DNA from: Yponomeuta sedellus
Taxonomy: Eukaryota > Arthropoda > Insecta > Lepidoptera > Yponomeutidae
Assembly: GCA_934045075.1 (NCBI GenBank)
Contig: OW203730.1
Coordinates: 11,088,692 to 11,152,691 of the forward strand
Direction of reading: 5' to 3'
Length of the DNA stretch: 64,000 nucleotides
The notes under the pieces were generated by a model. It was not told the DNA's origin and did no database searches. It was given only the letters and a program-made list of their open reading frames with translations. Shown in pieces: positions 23,958-36,700 of the stretch; the stretch's first letter is position 1, and the number at the start of each line of letters is the position of its first letter. Position numbers and translations under genes: made by a program.

Positions 23958-26900
23958 TTGATTACATTAATTAAGATATACAGCCCTGTGAACAGTCCAT
24001 AAAAGACATCTGCAAATAGGTATCCATAATCCAGTAACTAATGTTCCAAATAAATGGCTCAATTTATTATATGCTTCATAGTAGGTCATGCATTTTTGTA
24101 GGTAAGTAACTAGGTACCTATAATAAAAATAATTTTGATAGGATTAATGGCTTCATCCTGGATTACGTTTGTATAATAGCGCTAAGCGATTTTATGCTTA
24201 CACAGGACTGTATTTATAATGTATAGGTATGTACCTACAAGTCTAAATGTTATTGTGATCTTTATAAATGTGATACAGTTAATTGCGATTTTGACAAAAT
24301 TACAATTACCTACCTTAATCAAAACTACGTGTATGTGAAATAACATTCATAACGTGGACCTACTTATTTTAGTTTTGTTTTTATTTACTTTTTGTGATCT
24401 CGTATAAGCTTTATTTCGAGCTGCCACATCCAGGTTAGTGGCCACAATGATAGCCGATCTCTTATAGGAGATGGCACCACAAGAATAAAAGATAGGATTT
24501 ATTTCAGTCAGTAACAACGAAGTTGTTGCATATTTAATGCTTTGTTCCTTGAAGTAAGAACGCATTTCCTACGTGAATCAATACGTACCTTTTCTAAATA
24601 TATTTTGCCCAGGATCATCCCTGCTCATGGCATATTGATTTTCGGTACCTAAATGCTGTATCTTGAAACTAAGGGTGGATTGTTGGCATAACGCTTTCAC
24701 AGACATTTTTTGTGTATCCACACGCCCCAATCAATCCACAAGCTAATCGTCGGATCACCGACAGACAATACAATGTTGGCACCTGGGGACCTATTTGGTC
24801 TCAGCGAGATTTATTTGTTCATTGTGTTTAGTGGGTCAATAGTTTTCCAGTGTTTATTTAGACAGATTATTTACTTAGGCCATCAACAACATCCATTGTG
24901 ATCGGTGTATGTACTGAAATATCTAACAATTAGCGTAGCTCATTTAAAAGCATCTAAGAATTAACTCAACCACGACCGCTCTGTCAAGAGCGCACAGTCG
25001 GCAGCATGTCAAGCTTGTAATTTTTGTTCCAGAGTTGCCCTTAACGTAACTAATTAAATTAGAATGCACGTGTGTGAAGGTCGATTTACTGTCGAATGTA
25101 CCGACGAAGAATAATACTAGACAAAGTACCTACCTAAGTACCTACGGAAGACCAGGTATATAGTTTTGTGCATTCCGTTGCTGTTTTAAACCATATTGGC
25201 CGATCAAGATGTGGATTAGAAAGCTACAATATCAATACAGAATTAACCTCAAAACGTTACAATTCCTGATGAGTTTTGGTCTACTACGTGTTAAATTTAA
25301 ATAAATGTAAATTAAAAAAAAAGATTATTTTGTTCAGAATTTTTTCGCTTAGTAGATAGGTCGATGGATAAAAAGTTTATTTGCTACATAAAAAACACAA
25401 ATTGTAGTATCGCAGTTCGATTTAACTATTACTTAAAACCTTACAAAGCGTAAAATAGAGTGAATATTATTCCATAATGTCATAAAGAGCAACAATCTAC
25501 CGCAGCCCGTGACATGGGTACCTACAGTGCGCATAGCGCTAATTCAATTAAAATTATTTAAACCTGATTCGTGGACCAAAAATTATCAAAAAAGTCAAAG
25601 TTTGTGTTTTTTTTAAAGGAACGTTCGTATTTTCTGAGGTAGGTATTCTATGTCCTCACAACTGTGTCCATTTCTCACAGCACGCCCAGTGTTCCGTATT
25701 TGGCAGAGATAATAAGTTGAAACATCCGCCGGTAAATGTGTATATCTATTAGTACCCAAAAGAGAAAAAGATTTATTTTAGAGATAAATGCCAACGCAAC
25801 CTTACATATGCAGGCGCGAACAAGACATGACGACAGCATGAAAATTGTTGAAGAGAAAAACTAAAGCTGTAGACAATCACGTTTTGAGCTCCTGACAACT
25901 GCACATGTGTGGGATGATATCTCCCACACTAACAAGACCTTTTGTGTACCTACACAATGAAGTTTCTTGTTTCAAACTGGACTACCGGCATACTGAATAT
26001 TCACATATGCAAATAAAGTGTGTTTGTTTGCAGATACTAATTAATTATACTCCCTGGAATGCATTGCAAGAACCACTTATAGACACACCTTAGTGACTGG
26101 GAACTTTCTTCTAGATACAAAGCTTTTGAAAAAGTCGAAGTAAATCATTAGGCGTAGGTGCCAGATAGTATGACATGACGGAAGTGGAACCTGAGGGCAA
26201 TAGATCTGTTGTTAGAAACAAGCGTAGGCTTCGACCCGCCTACGAGACAAAGACAGGTTCACTCCGGGCCGGCATTCTGAAGCGATTGATTTTCATTTCA
26301 AATTACAGTGCACGCAGGCCTTGCACCCACGCGCCCTTCCCGAACGCATTCTTCGTGCGTTCAAGTACACCCGACACGATGGTCACGCACTTTGATTAAC
26401 ATTTTGGGTGGATACGTGTCATAGAATGTGGGTTGCTTAGACAAAGCGAAAGGCAACTCGAGTTCAAGGCGTGGAATTCTAGCTTTCTCGGAAAAAAGTA
26501 GCACTTTACTTTATCAAGATTGTGTTGTGACATGCGTCTGCCAATAGATTCTATTGTAGGCTGACGCATTTTCGCACACACACTCGCGCCGAGTGTAGGA
26601 GCAATTTCCACCATCCGAGAAAAAGTATCTCTCGTTAGCAGAACGATCACGTCCCTGCAAAGCAGCCGGAGCCGACGTCGAATCGTATGTAATCACAGTG
26701 TCGTGGGAACCAGCAAAGAATAGCTGATCCAGTTTTCTAGAGATGCAAGCAGTAGGTAGCTCGTTCACGTACTTGCTGCCTTATCGAGGTCGAAATGATA
26801 ATGAGCGTCAATATTTACTTTTCATGTTATTTTCTAAAGACCGCGTATACGGAAACATCACTTGCAGGGCGGTAATCTCTTAGACGGGAACAAAGCTTAA

Positions 26901-28557
26901 CACATGCATTGTCATCTTATCTTCGCAATCTCATCATCGAATCCGTGTTTCTTCTTTTAATTTTGAATTGATCACTCGCCTGCGGTAACGTAATTACAAA
27001 GTCATATTAGTCATATCCGTTTAGACTGGTTGACCCATTAATAATATTGGTCACCTATAAGCGCCAATAAATTGAGTAGGTATCGTCAGTTTTTTGAGAG
27101 CAGTTTAATTAAGCAACCCACGGCACGCACTAACCTGCTGGAGAACGGCAGGAGCCTTGGCTTCTCCGCCTCCGCGCTACCCACTGCCTACCCTCATTTG
27201 GTCAACGACGTGGGCAGAGATCTAATCGCATTAGCTAAGCAACCTTAAAAGACCCTACTAAGACTCACATTGGTCGCAGGGTTGCAGCACCGTCAACGTG
27301 GAGGCGGGTGGCACCTACGCATCAAAACGCGATTATTGCATTATTTTGAGGCTATTTGATTTTGTTTCGATGCTGTGTAAAAGAGGTCAGGGCATGTCGA
27401 AGTCGAAGGAAGAGAACATTTACTTTAAACTAGTTTAATCATAAATCATAAATATATAGTAAATAATTTCTTCACATACAAATTTTCCTTCTGCATCAGT
27501 TTTTAAAACTTTTTCTTCTTTTTGTTTTATACTTGCTCTAAAGTCCATTACTCTTTACGTTATCAGTTATCGCTGTAATCAGCAAATCAAACACTTGTAA
27601 TAGAGTGATAAAATATATCAGCAAATCTGGTGTATCGTTAGTGACATTATCATGTCTACTATAGCGATAAATGGTTTTAAAACCGTCCGTCATTCATTGA
27701 TGTTTCTCTATCTTTTAACACGATTATATTCGATATTGTGATTGTCCAAATCATGTTTTCATTTTTGAAGAGCATATTGTTATCTTACTGATGGTAGCGT
27801 TTGTTGTAAGGAATGCAAACAGTCAAACAGTTCAATATGTAAACAAAACTAAATTCATTGTGACGATGAAACATTCTGTTAAATGTTAGTAAATATTATG
27901 GGAAGTCTTATTGTTAAAGTCATGAACTTTAAACTTCCCGATGCGGACAAGATTTTTAATAAGGAAATAAGCAGTTAACATCAACGTTTTGTTTCCAACA
28001 GCGTGGAGTTACAAGTAGCAACTGCTATTCTCTCGCGTTAAACTTCTGGATTCCAGTGAAGCAAACTGTTACCGTCCTTGTGCTTGATAATATTCTGGCG
28101 TCCAAAATAGCCGTCGTATTTCCTTAGTTTGGCGTAACGCGATACGCCACGCCTGTCGACTGTCAGCCTGCTGCGCCGTCGATATTTTCGTCAAATCTAA
28201 AGAAATCGCCGAAAGAAAACGCGTCTAGTAAACCTTAAAACAATGCAAACGCGAACGTCTTAACTTTTGTACCGGATAAAGTTCATGGCGCATTGGATAA
28301 AATAGTTATGCCCAACTCATCAGCAGAAAAAGGTGATCTGATGATGGTGATCATTATCATCAGATCATCTCTGAATTATGACGAAAATCTTAAGTTTAAA
28401 ATTTTGGTGTTTCTCAATATTCGTATACGTCGTCGACGAATATTATGTATGTTCTGCGACGTAAAGATCTTGATTGTCATGTTGAAGAAAATGACCTGTC
28501 ATCTTCAAAGAGTTTACTACCATATTTATGTACAAGTTAAATGAACAGTTTGAACAG
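23958..28557. other. Unannotated stretch of the how first intron
   Basis: No gene can be supported. There is a GC-richer island at about 27,110-27,320. It contains a plus-strand open stretch readable as LLENGRSLGFSASALPTAYP and a possible minus-strand donor (CAG/GTTAGT), but I recognise no protein. Another mixed open region lies near 26,170-26,770. The rest is AT-rich without recognisable repeats. Confidence 0.4.
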
Positions 28558-28610
28558 TTATTTATATTTATTTATCATTACGTGTGTAATGATAAATAAA
28601 TATAAATAAT
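28558..28610. repeat. Perfect hairpin
   Basis: TATTTATATTTATTTATCAT plus TA is followed by a short GC-containing loop (CGTGTG) and its exact reverse complement. Arms are about 23 bases. It is AT-rich throughout and of unknown role. Confidence 0.8.
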
Positions 28611-30112
28611 ATGTATTATACGAGAATATTAATAATTAAAAGTTATTCTGTTTTTTAGTCTTTGGCATATGACTTCTATTTTCGAATGGGCTTCGCAGAA
28701 AGCACTAAGCAATATTGTTTGCTCATCGGCCCGCATGTACCGAGACGAATCATATTGGATACGTACCATTCTGACATGTTTCCCAAGTGGCTCATTTAAA
28801 TGCGAGTAAACATTGGATTGGGCAAAAACTATGAACACGGACCTACTTGAAGACATCTGTTTTAATACCTAGTAATTGTGAGTACATGTAGAATTTAATG
28901 CGAAAACTAGCTTAAGTGTTCTCTAACTACGTATCTTAAAATACTTAAGTGGGGATTAATTTTAAGGGATAATTTGTTCTGGAACATCTGGAAAATCGTG
29001 CATCTTTAGCGATGAACGAACACTTGACGTGAAAATCACACAACTGTAAAATATAATGGTTATGTCCAACTATCGGTTCACTAGACCTTGCTTGCAATCA
29101 GACGTGACTTGGGTTTCTAAGTCGCCTAAGGTAGGCGAATAGCTACCTAACAACCATGATCTGAAATAAAGTGGCAAGGTAAACATTTCGCTCCTGGCTG
29201 TTTTTTTTTTAAACCGTTTTCGTTTGTTATGCACGTCTTTTCAGATATTTTGTTTGTTTAAGTACCTTTATTGCATTGATGAATATACATATACGATAGT
29301 ATAGTGTTACCAACGAATGAAATTGTATTTGCGTTACATGTAATCGAAAGTAGATAGGTAATAGAAATCAAATGGACATTATAATTTGTTTTGGACAAAA
29401 GACTAAGTCTTCTTTGAACATATGTTCGGACCAGACTGTTGGGTTAACGGTGTTAGCATTAAAGTAAAGATAAGGGCTACAATAACGGAGGACTGGTTGC
29501 AATAAAATGAGGCTACGGCGGCGGCGGGCAAGGAGTGAGTGCGAGTACAAAACTCGAGCGCCGGACGGCCGTACGGTACTCCCAAGCGGCGACATTCCGC
29601 CAGCTCGCAAGGAATGCATGGCCGCAGCCCTGCGAACAGGTTAACTACAAGACGACTCGTGCCTAACCCTTCATATCACTCATCCATTACATAACCTCAA
29701 CTCACAGAACGCAGCAATCCGTAACGCTGTTAATTAAGATTTATTTACAACAGCTGCGTTCGGTAGGTTATCACATCTCGATGCGAAGATGCTGCTACAA
29801 ACCCGTTTACTTGCTCATTCGTTTACCCATCCCTCGTTGGCGACAGTTCTGCCGACGACTACTGACCGCAAATCGACGACGTACAAACCACATTGCTTTA
29901 CTTTGTTTTTTGAAATGAGAGATCGCATTACAAATATCGCTGGACCATAACTTGTCGGGCGAAGACGAAAATAAACGTAAAATCATGCGTTTCAGTTGAG
30001 CGTTTGACGACGCACACACTTCGTGATCATTCTTTTGATATTATTCGAGTTTGGGGCATACTTTTACCGCAGTTGCTTTATAAATAGTTTCATTCGTTCG
30101 ATTTCAACGTAC
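28611..30112. other. how first-intron sequence next to exon 1, with a GC-rich island
   Basis: Immediately downstream (on the minus strand) of the how exon donor. The only feature is a GC-rich island at about 29,510-29,640 (GGCGGCGGCGGGCAAGG and CGCCGGACGGCCG) that may be regulatory. Open frames here carry no recognisable domain. Confidence 0.4.
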
Positions 30113-30239
30113 CTTCATCCAAAAGTCGCTCCATGTGCAGGAAAACATTCGGGAACGCGGCCAGTTGCTTCCTGTCTTTGAGCAACTGAGCTAAGTAGTC
30201 CGCTATACTTTGCGTCGAGGGATTGTTATTATCACACAT
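30113..30239 (-). CDS. how: First coding exon of held out wings (STAR/Quaking RNA-binding protein)
   Basis: From the ATG at 30,239 the minus strand encodes 42 codons plus one base and ends at a consensus donor (GAAG/GTACGT). Key peptides are MCDNNNPSTQSIADYLAQLL, KDRKQLAAFPNVF and HMERLLDE. These match the N-terminal Qua1 dimerisation segment of insect HOW and its vertebrate relative QKI, which regulate splicing, stability and translation of mRNAs in muscle, glia and tendon development. The exon ends at LLDE, where I recall the QKI first coding exon ending too. The KH and Qua2 exons should lie downstream on the minus strand, but none is recognisable down to base 1, so the first intron would exceed 30 kb and the gene is partial here. 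The start is chosen because MCDNNN is followed at once by the conserved block; no upstream in-frame extension was needed. Confidence 0.9.
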
Positions 30240-33200
30240 TTTGACTAATGTTTCTAAAACTCGTGACACGTGACAATGTTTATTACAATAGGTTCGAACA
30301 AGAAATTGTACTTTAGTTACTGGTTATTGTTAATCATGTGAGAAATGTTAGAAAAGTTACACCTCACTTCCACACACATCGATGTTTCGATCACCACTAA
30401 ATGACGAGGTTGATCGGAGTGAAGTTGTGGGCGAATATAGCTCTGCGCCTGAACCCGTCAAATGGACTTTTGTATGCGCGCACGCCAATGTAGGCGGAGT
30501 AATTGCCTATAGTCGTCTCGCTTTGACGCACGGACCGGCAGGGCATGCCGTCTTGCTCGGGTTGAAGACCGACCGCAGAGCAGACCATGTAAGTTGCAGA
30601 GGGTACGCCATCTATAAATTGTGGTTGGAACTAAACTTATGATATTGGTCACAGATCACAGATCTCTCACATCTATTGTGATTCCAAATGCTGATTTTGC
30701 TTTTGTTGTTGGGGGTATTTGTAGATTATGGTTTACTTTCTGAAATTTATAGCATTTCAGACATTCTGTTTTTTTTTTAATTTCAAATATGAATTACCTA
30801 CACTGCCAATATTTTCCATAATATGGAATATTATTCTCAATTCTTCGGCACTTTTATTAAGATCAAGTTTTCAGAAAAACAACTTCACTAAAACTTTCAT
30901 TTCACAAACAATCTTTGCAACAAGTAGGTACAAGTAACCAGATATCTCATAAAACATGTCAACATCGTCGTAGACATGTTTTGATTGTATTTGTCCGCTT
31001 TTCGTTGCCTCATAAATCTACTTGAGGCCAACGTTACACAGGAGGCCTTTGGATGGAGGTCTCCGGTTTTGACATATAGAGAGAGTGCATAATATTATAC
31101 AATCTCTATGACAAAACCAGAGATTAATCCTACATAGTTTTTAACAGTTGACTAAAATGGAAGTAGTGGGCGGTTGCTAGAATAGGTATATAAGTCATTA
31201 CTTAAATACCTACATGATAGGTAGATAAAAAAACTCGATTGAAAGGATTGAAGATTTTAGATTGAAAAGAAGAGGAATTATCGGTACCTATATAATATCC
31301 AAAGAATGACTACATATTTGATTTTGGAAGAATTGACAATCAGGAAACTGCTCAATTTAGAATTTGTATACCTACTGAACATTCTGGGACTGCATGTTTT
31401 ATCTATGGACCGTTTGATCAATTGCTAATTTTACGGAAGACATGTACTTAGGGGTGACAACGTTCAGGTTGATAGGATTAGATAGAAGTAGATATCGCCC
31501 CAAAGACAAAAATATTTAAAACCCCTAAACAGCACCTAACTATGTTCACTTCCATTTACCGTGATGTTTTAGTGGTAGTACCGCTCGGAATTGGCTCGCG
31601 ATAGTAAATGGTACCTACAGCAAATTAAGAAAATACGTTTTTAACAAGCTTAGTGCAGCGAGATCAATTAAATTCACTACAGCTAGTTTCGTTTTATCAA
31701 TTGCGTTAAAAGGATAAATGGATAATTGGCCCCTATCCGATGGCCTTACCGAATCTATGGAATTAAATAGATTAAATTCATCAGCAAGAGCAGTCTGTAC
31801 GGTACATTCCAAATTTCGATTACCGTCGGTATGAAGAACTAACGTCTATTATTGCTACAAAAAGCAGACTCTTATCAAAAACACATTACAAAAGGGTAAT
31901 ATTAGTTATAACATTGAATTTCAATGGTTATAATAATAATAACTTCCACACAGTCACATAACCCAAACTAGAATACCCTGTGCTAGGGTAACCAGGCAAG
32001 TAGGTATGTCATAAACATGGAATTACACCCAGACTGAGGCCATTTGCACAAACGTACGGCGACAACTAAATAAAAGAAGCCGTCTAGGCTACAGGGCATG
32101 CCAAAGAAATACGTATACATAGATTCGAAACACGTACAGTGCTACACAAGAAATAAGTCTCGCGGATGTACCTGCGCAGATGACCAAATTTTGGATGTGC
32201 GGCAAGTTGATCGACCAATCAGATAGTTTCATTTTATGGCAGACCGCGCGCCTTTGTTGCTATTGGTTGATTCAACGTCATCGATACAGGTGAAGGTGAC
32301 TATTAGTTTCGCAATATTAGCGTGAGCGAAATAGGTAGCGCTACTGCGGCAATCAATTCTGCACCTTAACCGTATCGGTTAAAGATCATGTTGAATGTAC
32401 TTATAGCTTCGGGTACTTTCGTTATACTTCTTCCTAGTCTGCTGCGCGAACGTAGATTCCCGAATGGACTTTTATGATGTGTAGTACTGTAACCCTCCTT
32501 CTGGCGCAAAAACAAAAAGACAAATCTTTCAGGATTTGATGCGCGTAGTATAAGTAGGAGCAGCTTCCGTAAATGGTAGGTCTCTAGCTCATCAATTTGT
32601 TTGGTGGGTACTAAAAACCCAAATTTTTGAGCAAGAGCCTGTATTCAACAGGACTCAATAATACGATATCATACGGACTTCTTGGAGAGAAACATAGGTT
32701 AAATATTTAATTTCCACAAATCACGTTCTCTATCCATACCTATCTCTTTTTAAGAACTCAATAGGTCCCTAAGTGTTAAATTTATCAAAGTATGGTCCTT
32801 TGAGCTTGATGCAAGAGGCATCTTTCCACGTAATTACTAAATATTCCCGTTTATGTAGGAACATATGATTTACCAACTCGAATAAATAACATGCGGGACT
32901 ACTTAGAGCCAATCAAACGCTGCGAAATGCTAAAGGTATTTAAAATCGTTATATGACAACATTTTTCACCGATATACGGTCTGGAATACCATAAAAGACT
33001 TGCGATTATGCGGCTGCACCAACTATGGAAGCTTGTTTGGAGCCACAGCCTAATTATCTAAGCACCGAACTACGAGCTAAGAAGATAGAAACATATAGGT
33101 TTTCACTTTAGTCATGAGAAGCCTGGTAGTTTTACGAAGATTTTTTTTAATGTACCTTGTATTCTCTAGAAAAATATGGAACCGTGTAGTTTAAAATTAG

Positions 33201-33732
33201 GTAATTCTCGGATTTTCACTTCAATTTATAAGGGACGTGGACAATAGTTTTGTTTTGAGTCGCGAATTTAACTCTGAGTCAATTACGAGCCCATTGGCGC
33301 AGCATTAAATTTACGTCAGGGTATGATTTAGGTGCCATTTGGTAAATGTTTTATTGTATTCTGTGGTGCCGTGTGCACACCTTAGTATGGTTATCTAAAT
33401 GTCCGGCTTTCGGCCTGCGATGAAAATAATATTGCGTCACCTTCTTAGCGTGTCCCCGAGAAAACTCCTTATAGGATTGATGTAGCATATTATGTCTATG
33501 TAAAAATAATATATTTTATTCATAACATAGCAGGCAAGTTCCATTCATAGATGGGCGTCGATATTTATTACGTTGTAAGTGCAAGTGTAATCAAATCTGA
33601 GAGTTGCTTGTCCGGTAAATATGTTCTAAATTGTCTAAAAAGTTACAATTATAGCTTGGACCAACTAGATTATACTTAATTTTAACTGTCACATTTTTTT
33701 GTTATTAAAGCCTATTTGTGAAAGAGTGAACA
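30240..33732. promoter_or_regulatory. Intergenic region between divergent genes how and the channel gene
   Basis: The region holds the how 5' UTR and probably both promoters, because how reads left and the channel gene reads right. No clear TATA or initiator could be fixed on either side. Overlapping open frames at 30,382-30,652 on both strands look like chance frames in GC-richer 5' sequence. A MITE copy occupies 32,135-32,491; the rest is AT-rich without recognised elements. Confidence 0.5.
32135..32491. mobile_element. TA-flanked MITE, copy 2
   Basis: This is a near-identical copy of the element at 17,893-18,240 in the same orientation: TA-CAGTGCTACACAAGAAAT to GATGTGTAGTACTG-TA. It carries a small internal duplication (GGTGAAGGTGAC) absent from copy 1. 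The high similarity suggests recent activity or duplication. Confidence 0.75.
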
Positions 33733-36700
33733 ATGGGTAAGCTAATTTGATAAATATTTAAGATAGGTATTTGGTTTTCGCTACAATAGCTCGCTGTGAT
33801 AATTACATTTTCTTAGAGAATGAAGAATATAAGCCATCTGAAGATATACAAAGCAAGTTAAAGCGCAAATCGGATAGATTTTCACACCTGGCGATGTCTG
33901 ACCGAAACAGAGAATTTAACGAAGAGTGCAGGAAAAACACCTACGCAATACTGCAGGATATACGATCCGAGTTCACAAAGAGTTACTTGCGCTATGCTTT
34001 TCACGCTTACTCTAACCCCACATGGACTATTTTCGTCCTCTCTGAACTGTTTTTCTCCTACATAATAAACACATGGTTATACACGTTCTGCGCACCAGAT
34101 CAGCGACCATTTTGGGCTATTATGTCCGTTATTTGTTTGAATGCAATATTCAGTATTGATGTTGCATTCCTGATTGGCTTAAAAATTTCCAAAAAGTGGC
34201 GCAAAACGCTTAATTTGATGGAACCGAATACGTATCGAGTTGCAATCGATGTCATCCTAGCAATGCCATACTCAGTTCTGTACTTTGTGAGTTGTGAAGT
34301 ATCCTATTTTGAATTCCATTCAATTCCTCCGATGGTGGCTTTAGCACGTCACTACAGAACGATTGAGTATTTCTATGTGAAATGTTCTCAGGCGGGGAGC
34401 AACCAATGGACTACCTTCTTATTTCAATATCTAATACTTTTTGTGCTTTCCGTTCATTCTTGTACATGTATATTGTATTTGTTCTCGTATCGGGAGTTTG
34501 ATATTCATAAAATCCGTACATCTTGGACAATTTCGGCGATGTTTGTACCGACAGAAACTACAACTGATTGGTATCTAGTTTGCACATATTGGTCAGTCAT
34601 GTGTTTCACTACCAATGCTCTTGGCGACTTGTATCCAGTTACAACATCAGAAAGAATTGTTGCTACGTTAGCAATTTTGTTAGGATTTTTATTGACGACA
34701 ATAGTTTTTGTTGGATCTCTAACTTCCCAGTTCATAACTATTACAACGAGAAGATCTAAATATGTGAGACAACTAAAGAAAATACAGAATCATCTTTCAT
34801 TAATTGAAATGGATTTTGATACCACGAAAAGGATCTTACGGTAATTTATTCAAATGTAGTGGCTACCTACAAATATCTCCTTTTTTTTGCTATAATCGTT
34901 CTTTTTATTGCAGTTATTATGAAGATCTATGGTATCAAAAGTCGGGGGTCTTCAAACCACAGCTTTTAGAGCTACTCCCATATCCACTGCAGATGGAAAT
35001 ATGCTACGATTTAAATGCAGTGCCCCTTTTCAGTTCTTTAATATTTCGAAAGCTTCCGGAACCTTTTCTTAGAAGGTTATCACTGGCGATGTCACATCAA
35101 TTTTATTTGCCTGGTGATGTTGTGTATAGTCACAACCAGAACAAGACAATAATGGTAATTGCTATTTTGTTTTCTTGTTTATTCATAATTATTATTGGTA
35201 ACTACCTAATCTTTATAATCACTTTTACTACTTGGCAGGTTTGCATAACGAATGGTGTGTTAGAGCTATTATCAGACGAAGACGATGAAAGTCCAATGAT
35301 TTCGTTCGAGAAAGGGACATGTTTTGGAGAGATAGCTTTAGTTTATAACATACCTGGTAAGACTGTAAAATAGCAGTGGTTAGATTTTAATTTAAATGGT
35401 CAACGAGTTAATTTATTTCTGCAGCCAGATGCACTGTCAAGGCTGCAACTTATGTCGAATGTCAAGTTTTAGAAAAGACAGACTTTATCAAACTTATGAT
35501 CACATATCCTACCATAATTCATCAAATCAGAAAGGAAATGCAAAATAGAATCCAAAGAAGTATGTTGAGAACTATCCAGAGTGGTCAGACTACGTTCACG
35601 CTTAATGTTTACGCAACCAAAGATCGCAAAAAGAGCAGCATTAAGTGCTTGAAAGATAAGCTTAGATACATACAGGGTGAGTATGATTATAACTTTGTTC
35701 CTTAGCTTTATACAGGGTTATTTACCTATACCTATCAACTAGAGTTTCTGTATTGCTAGATTTTTTTTGTTGACTACTAAAACTGGGTCGTGGGTTCGAT
35801 AGCCACAAGAGGCCGCAGTACTTGAGTGTACAAATGACCTCAGTCCGGGTGTATTGTTTATGTTTTTCTGTTTGTGATGCCATAATATATAAAACAATTT
35901 TTTTTCTTACGGACTTTCAAGAATTGTGCATTTTAGAAATATCCCTATATTCTTATAAAGTGTAAAGTGTGGTTCATTTTAAATAATAAAGTGATTCTGG
36001 ATAATTATAATTGTATCGGCAACTATTTGTTTACCTTAATAAATAAAAATAAGTGGTTTTAACTACATCCATGCGGCATCTCCATACTATTGTTGTAGGT
36101 AAGCTGGAAAAAGATCCATTAACGAAAGAGGATTACCTGGACACAGAATGTTTAGATCTCTACATCCTTTCGGAACACGTCAAAAAGAAAACATCTAGAT
36201 TTACCTGTCTCAACTCTGAATTCCCGTGGATCTTGGATTGGGATTGCTACTTTGTTAAGTATTGGGAACTCTACATTTTAATGCTTGTCGTTTACATATG
36301 TCTTGTATTTCCTTACTGCATTGGGTTCAAAAAAGAGTTCCCTGGAGGTTTTTTCTTCTACATGGAAATTGTTATCACGATTTCATTCATTCTCAACATC
36401 GTGATGACTTCGATAACTGCGATCAAAACGAAGAAGAGTTACATAAAAAATATGAGAGCTATATTGAGCTACAGATTGAATACTTTAGGAATATATTTGG
36501 ACTTACTAGCAATAATACCGTTTGAATATCTTGTCACGATACATTCACTGGCTGGCTACCGCGATGATTACAGAAATAATTTGTTCTATTTGTGCAAAGG
36601 AGTTAAGCTGTGTTTAGTTTGGCGACTCTCAAGTTTTTTTGAGAATTTGGAAAGAAAACTATTGCTAAACACTATCGTTGTAAAGGTACGTTCAATATTG

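Noticed and set aside
26175..26768. Open frames of 74-84 residues on both strands
   Set aside because: No domain, no phase-consistent splice neighbours, and mutual overlap on opposite strands.
30382..30652. Overlapping open frames on both strands upstream of how
   Set aside because: Frames on both strands cover the same bases; this is the likely 5' UTR and promoter of how.
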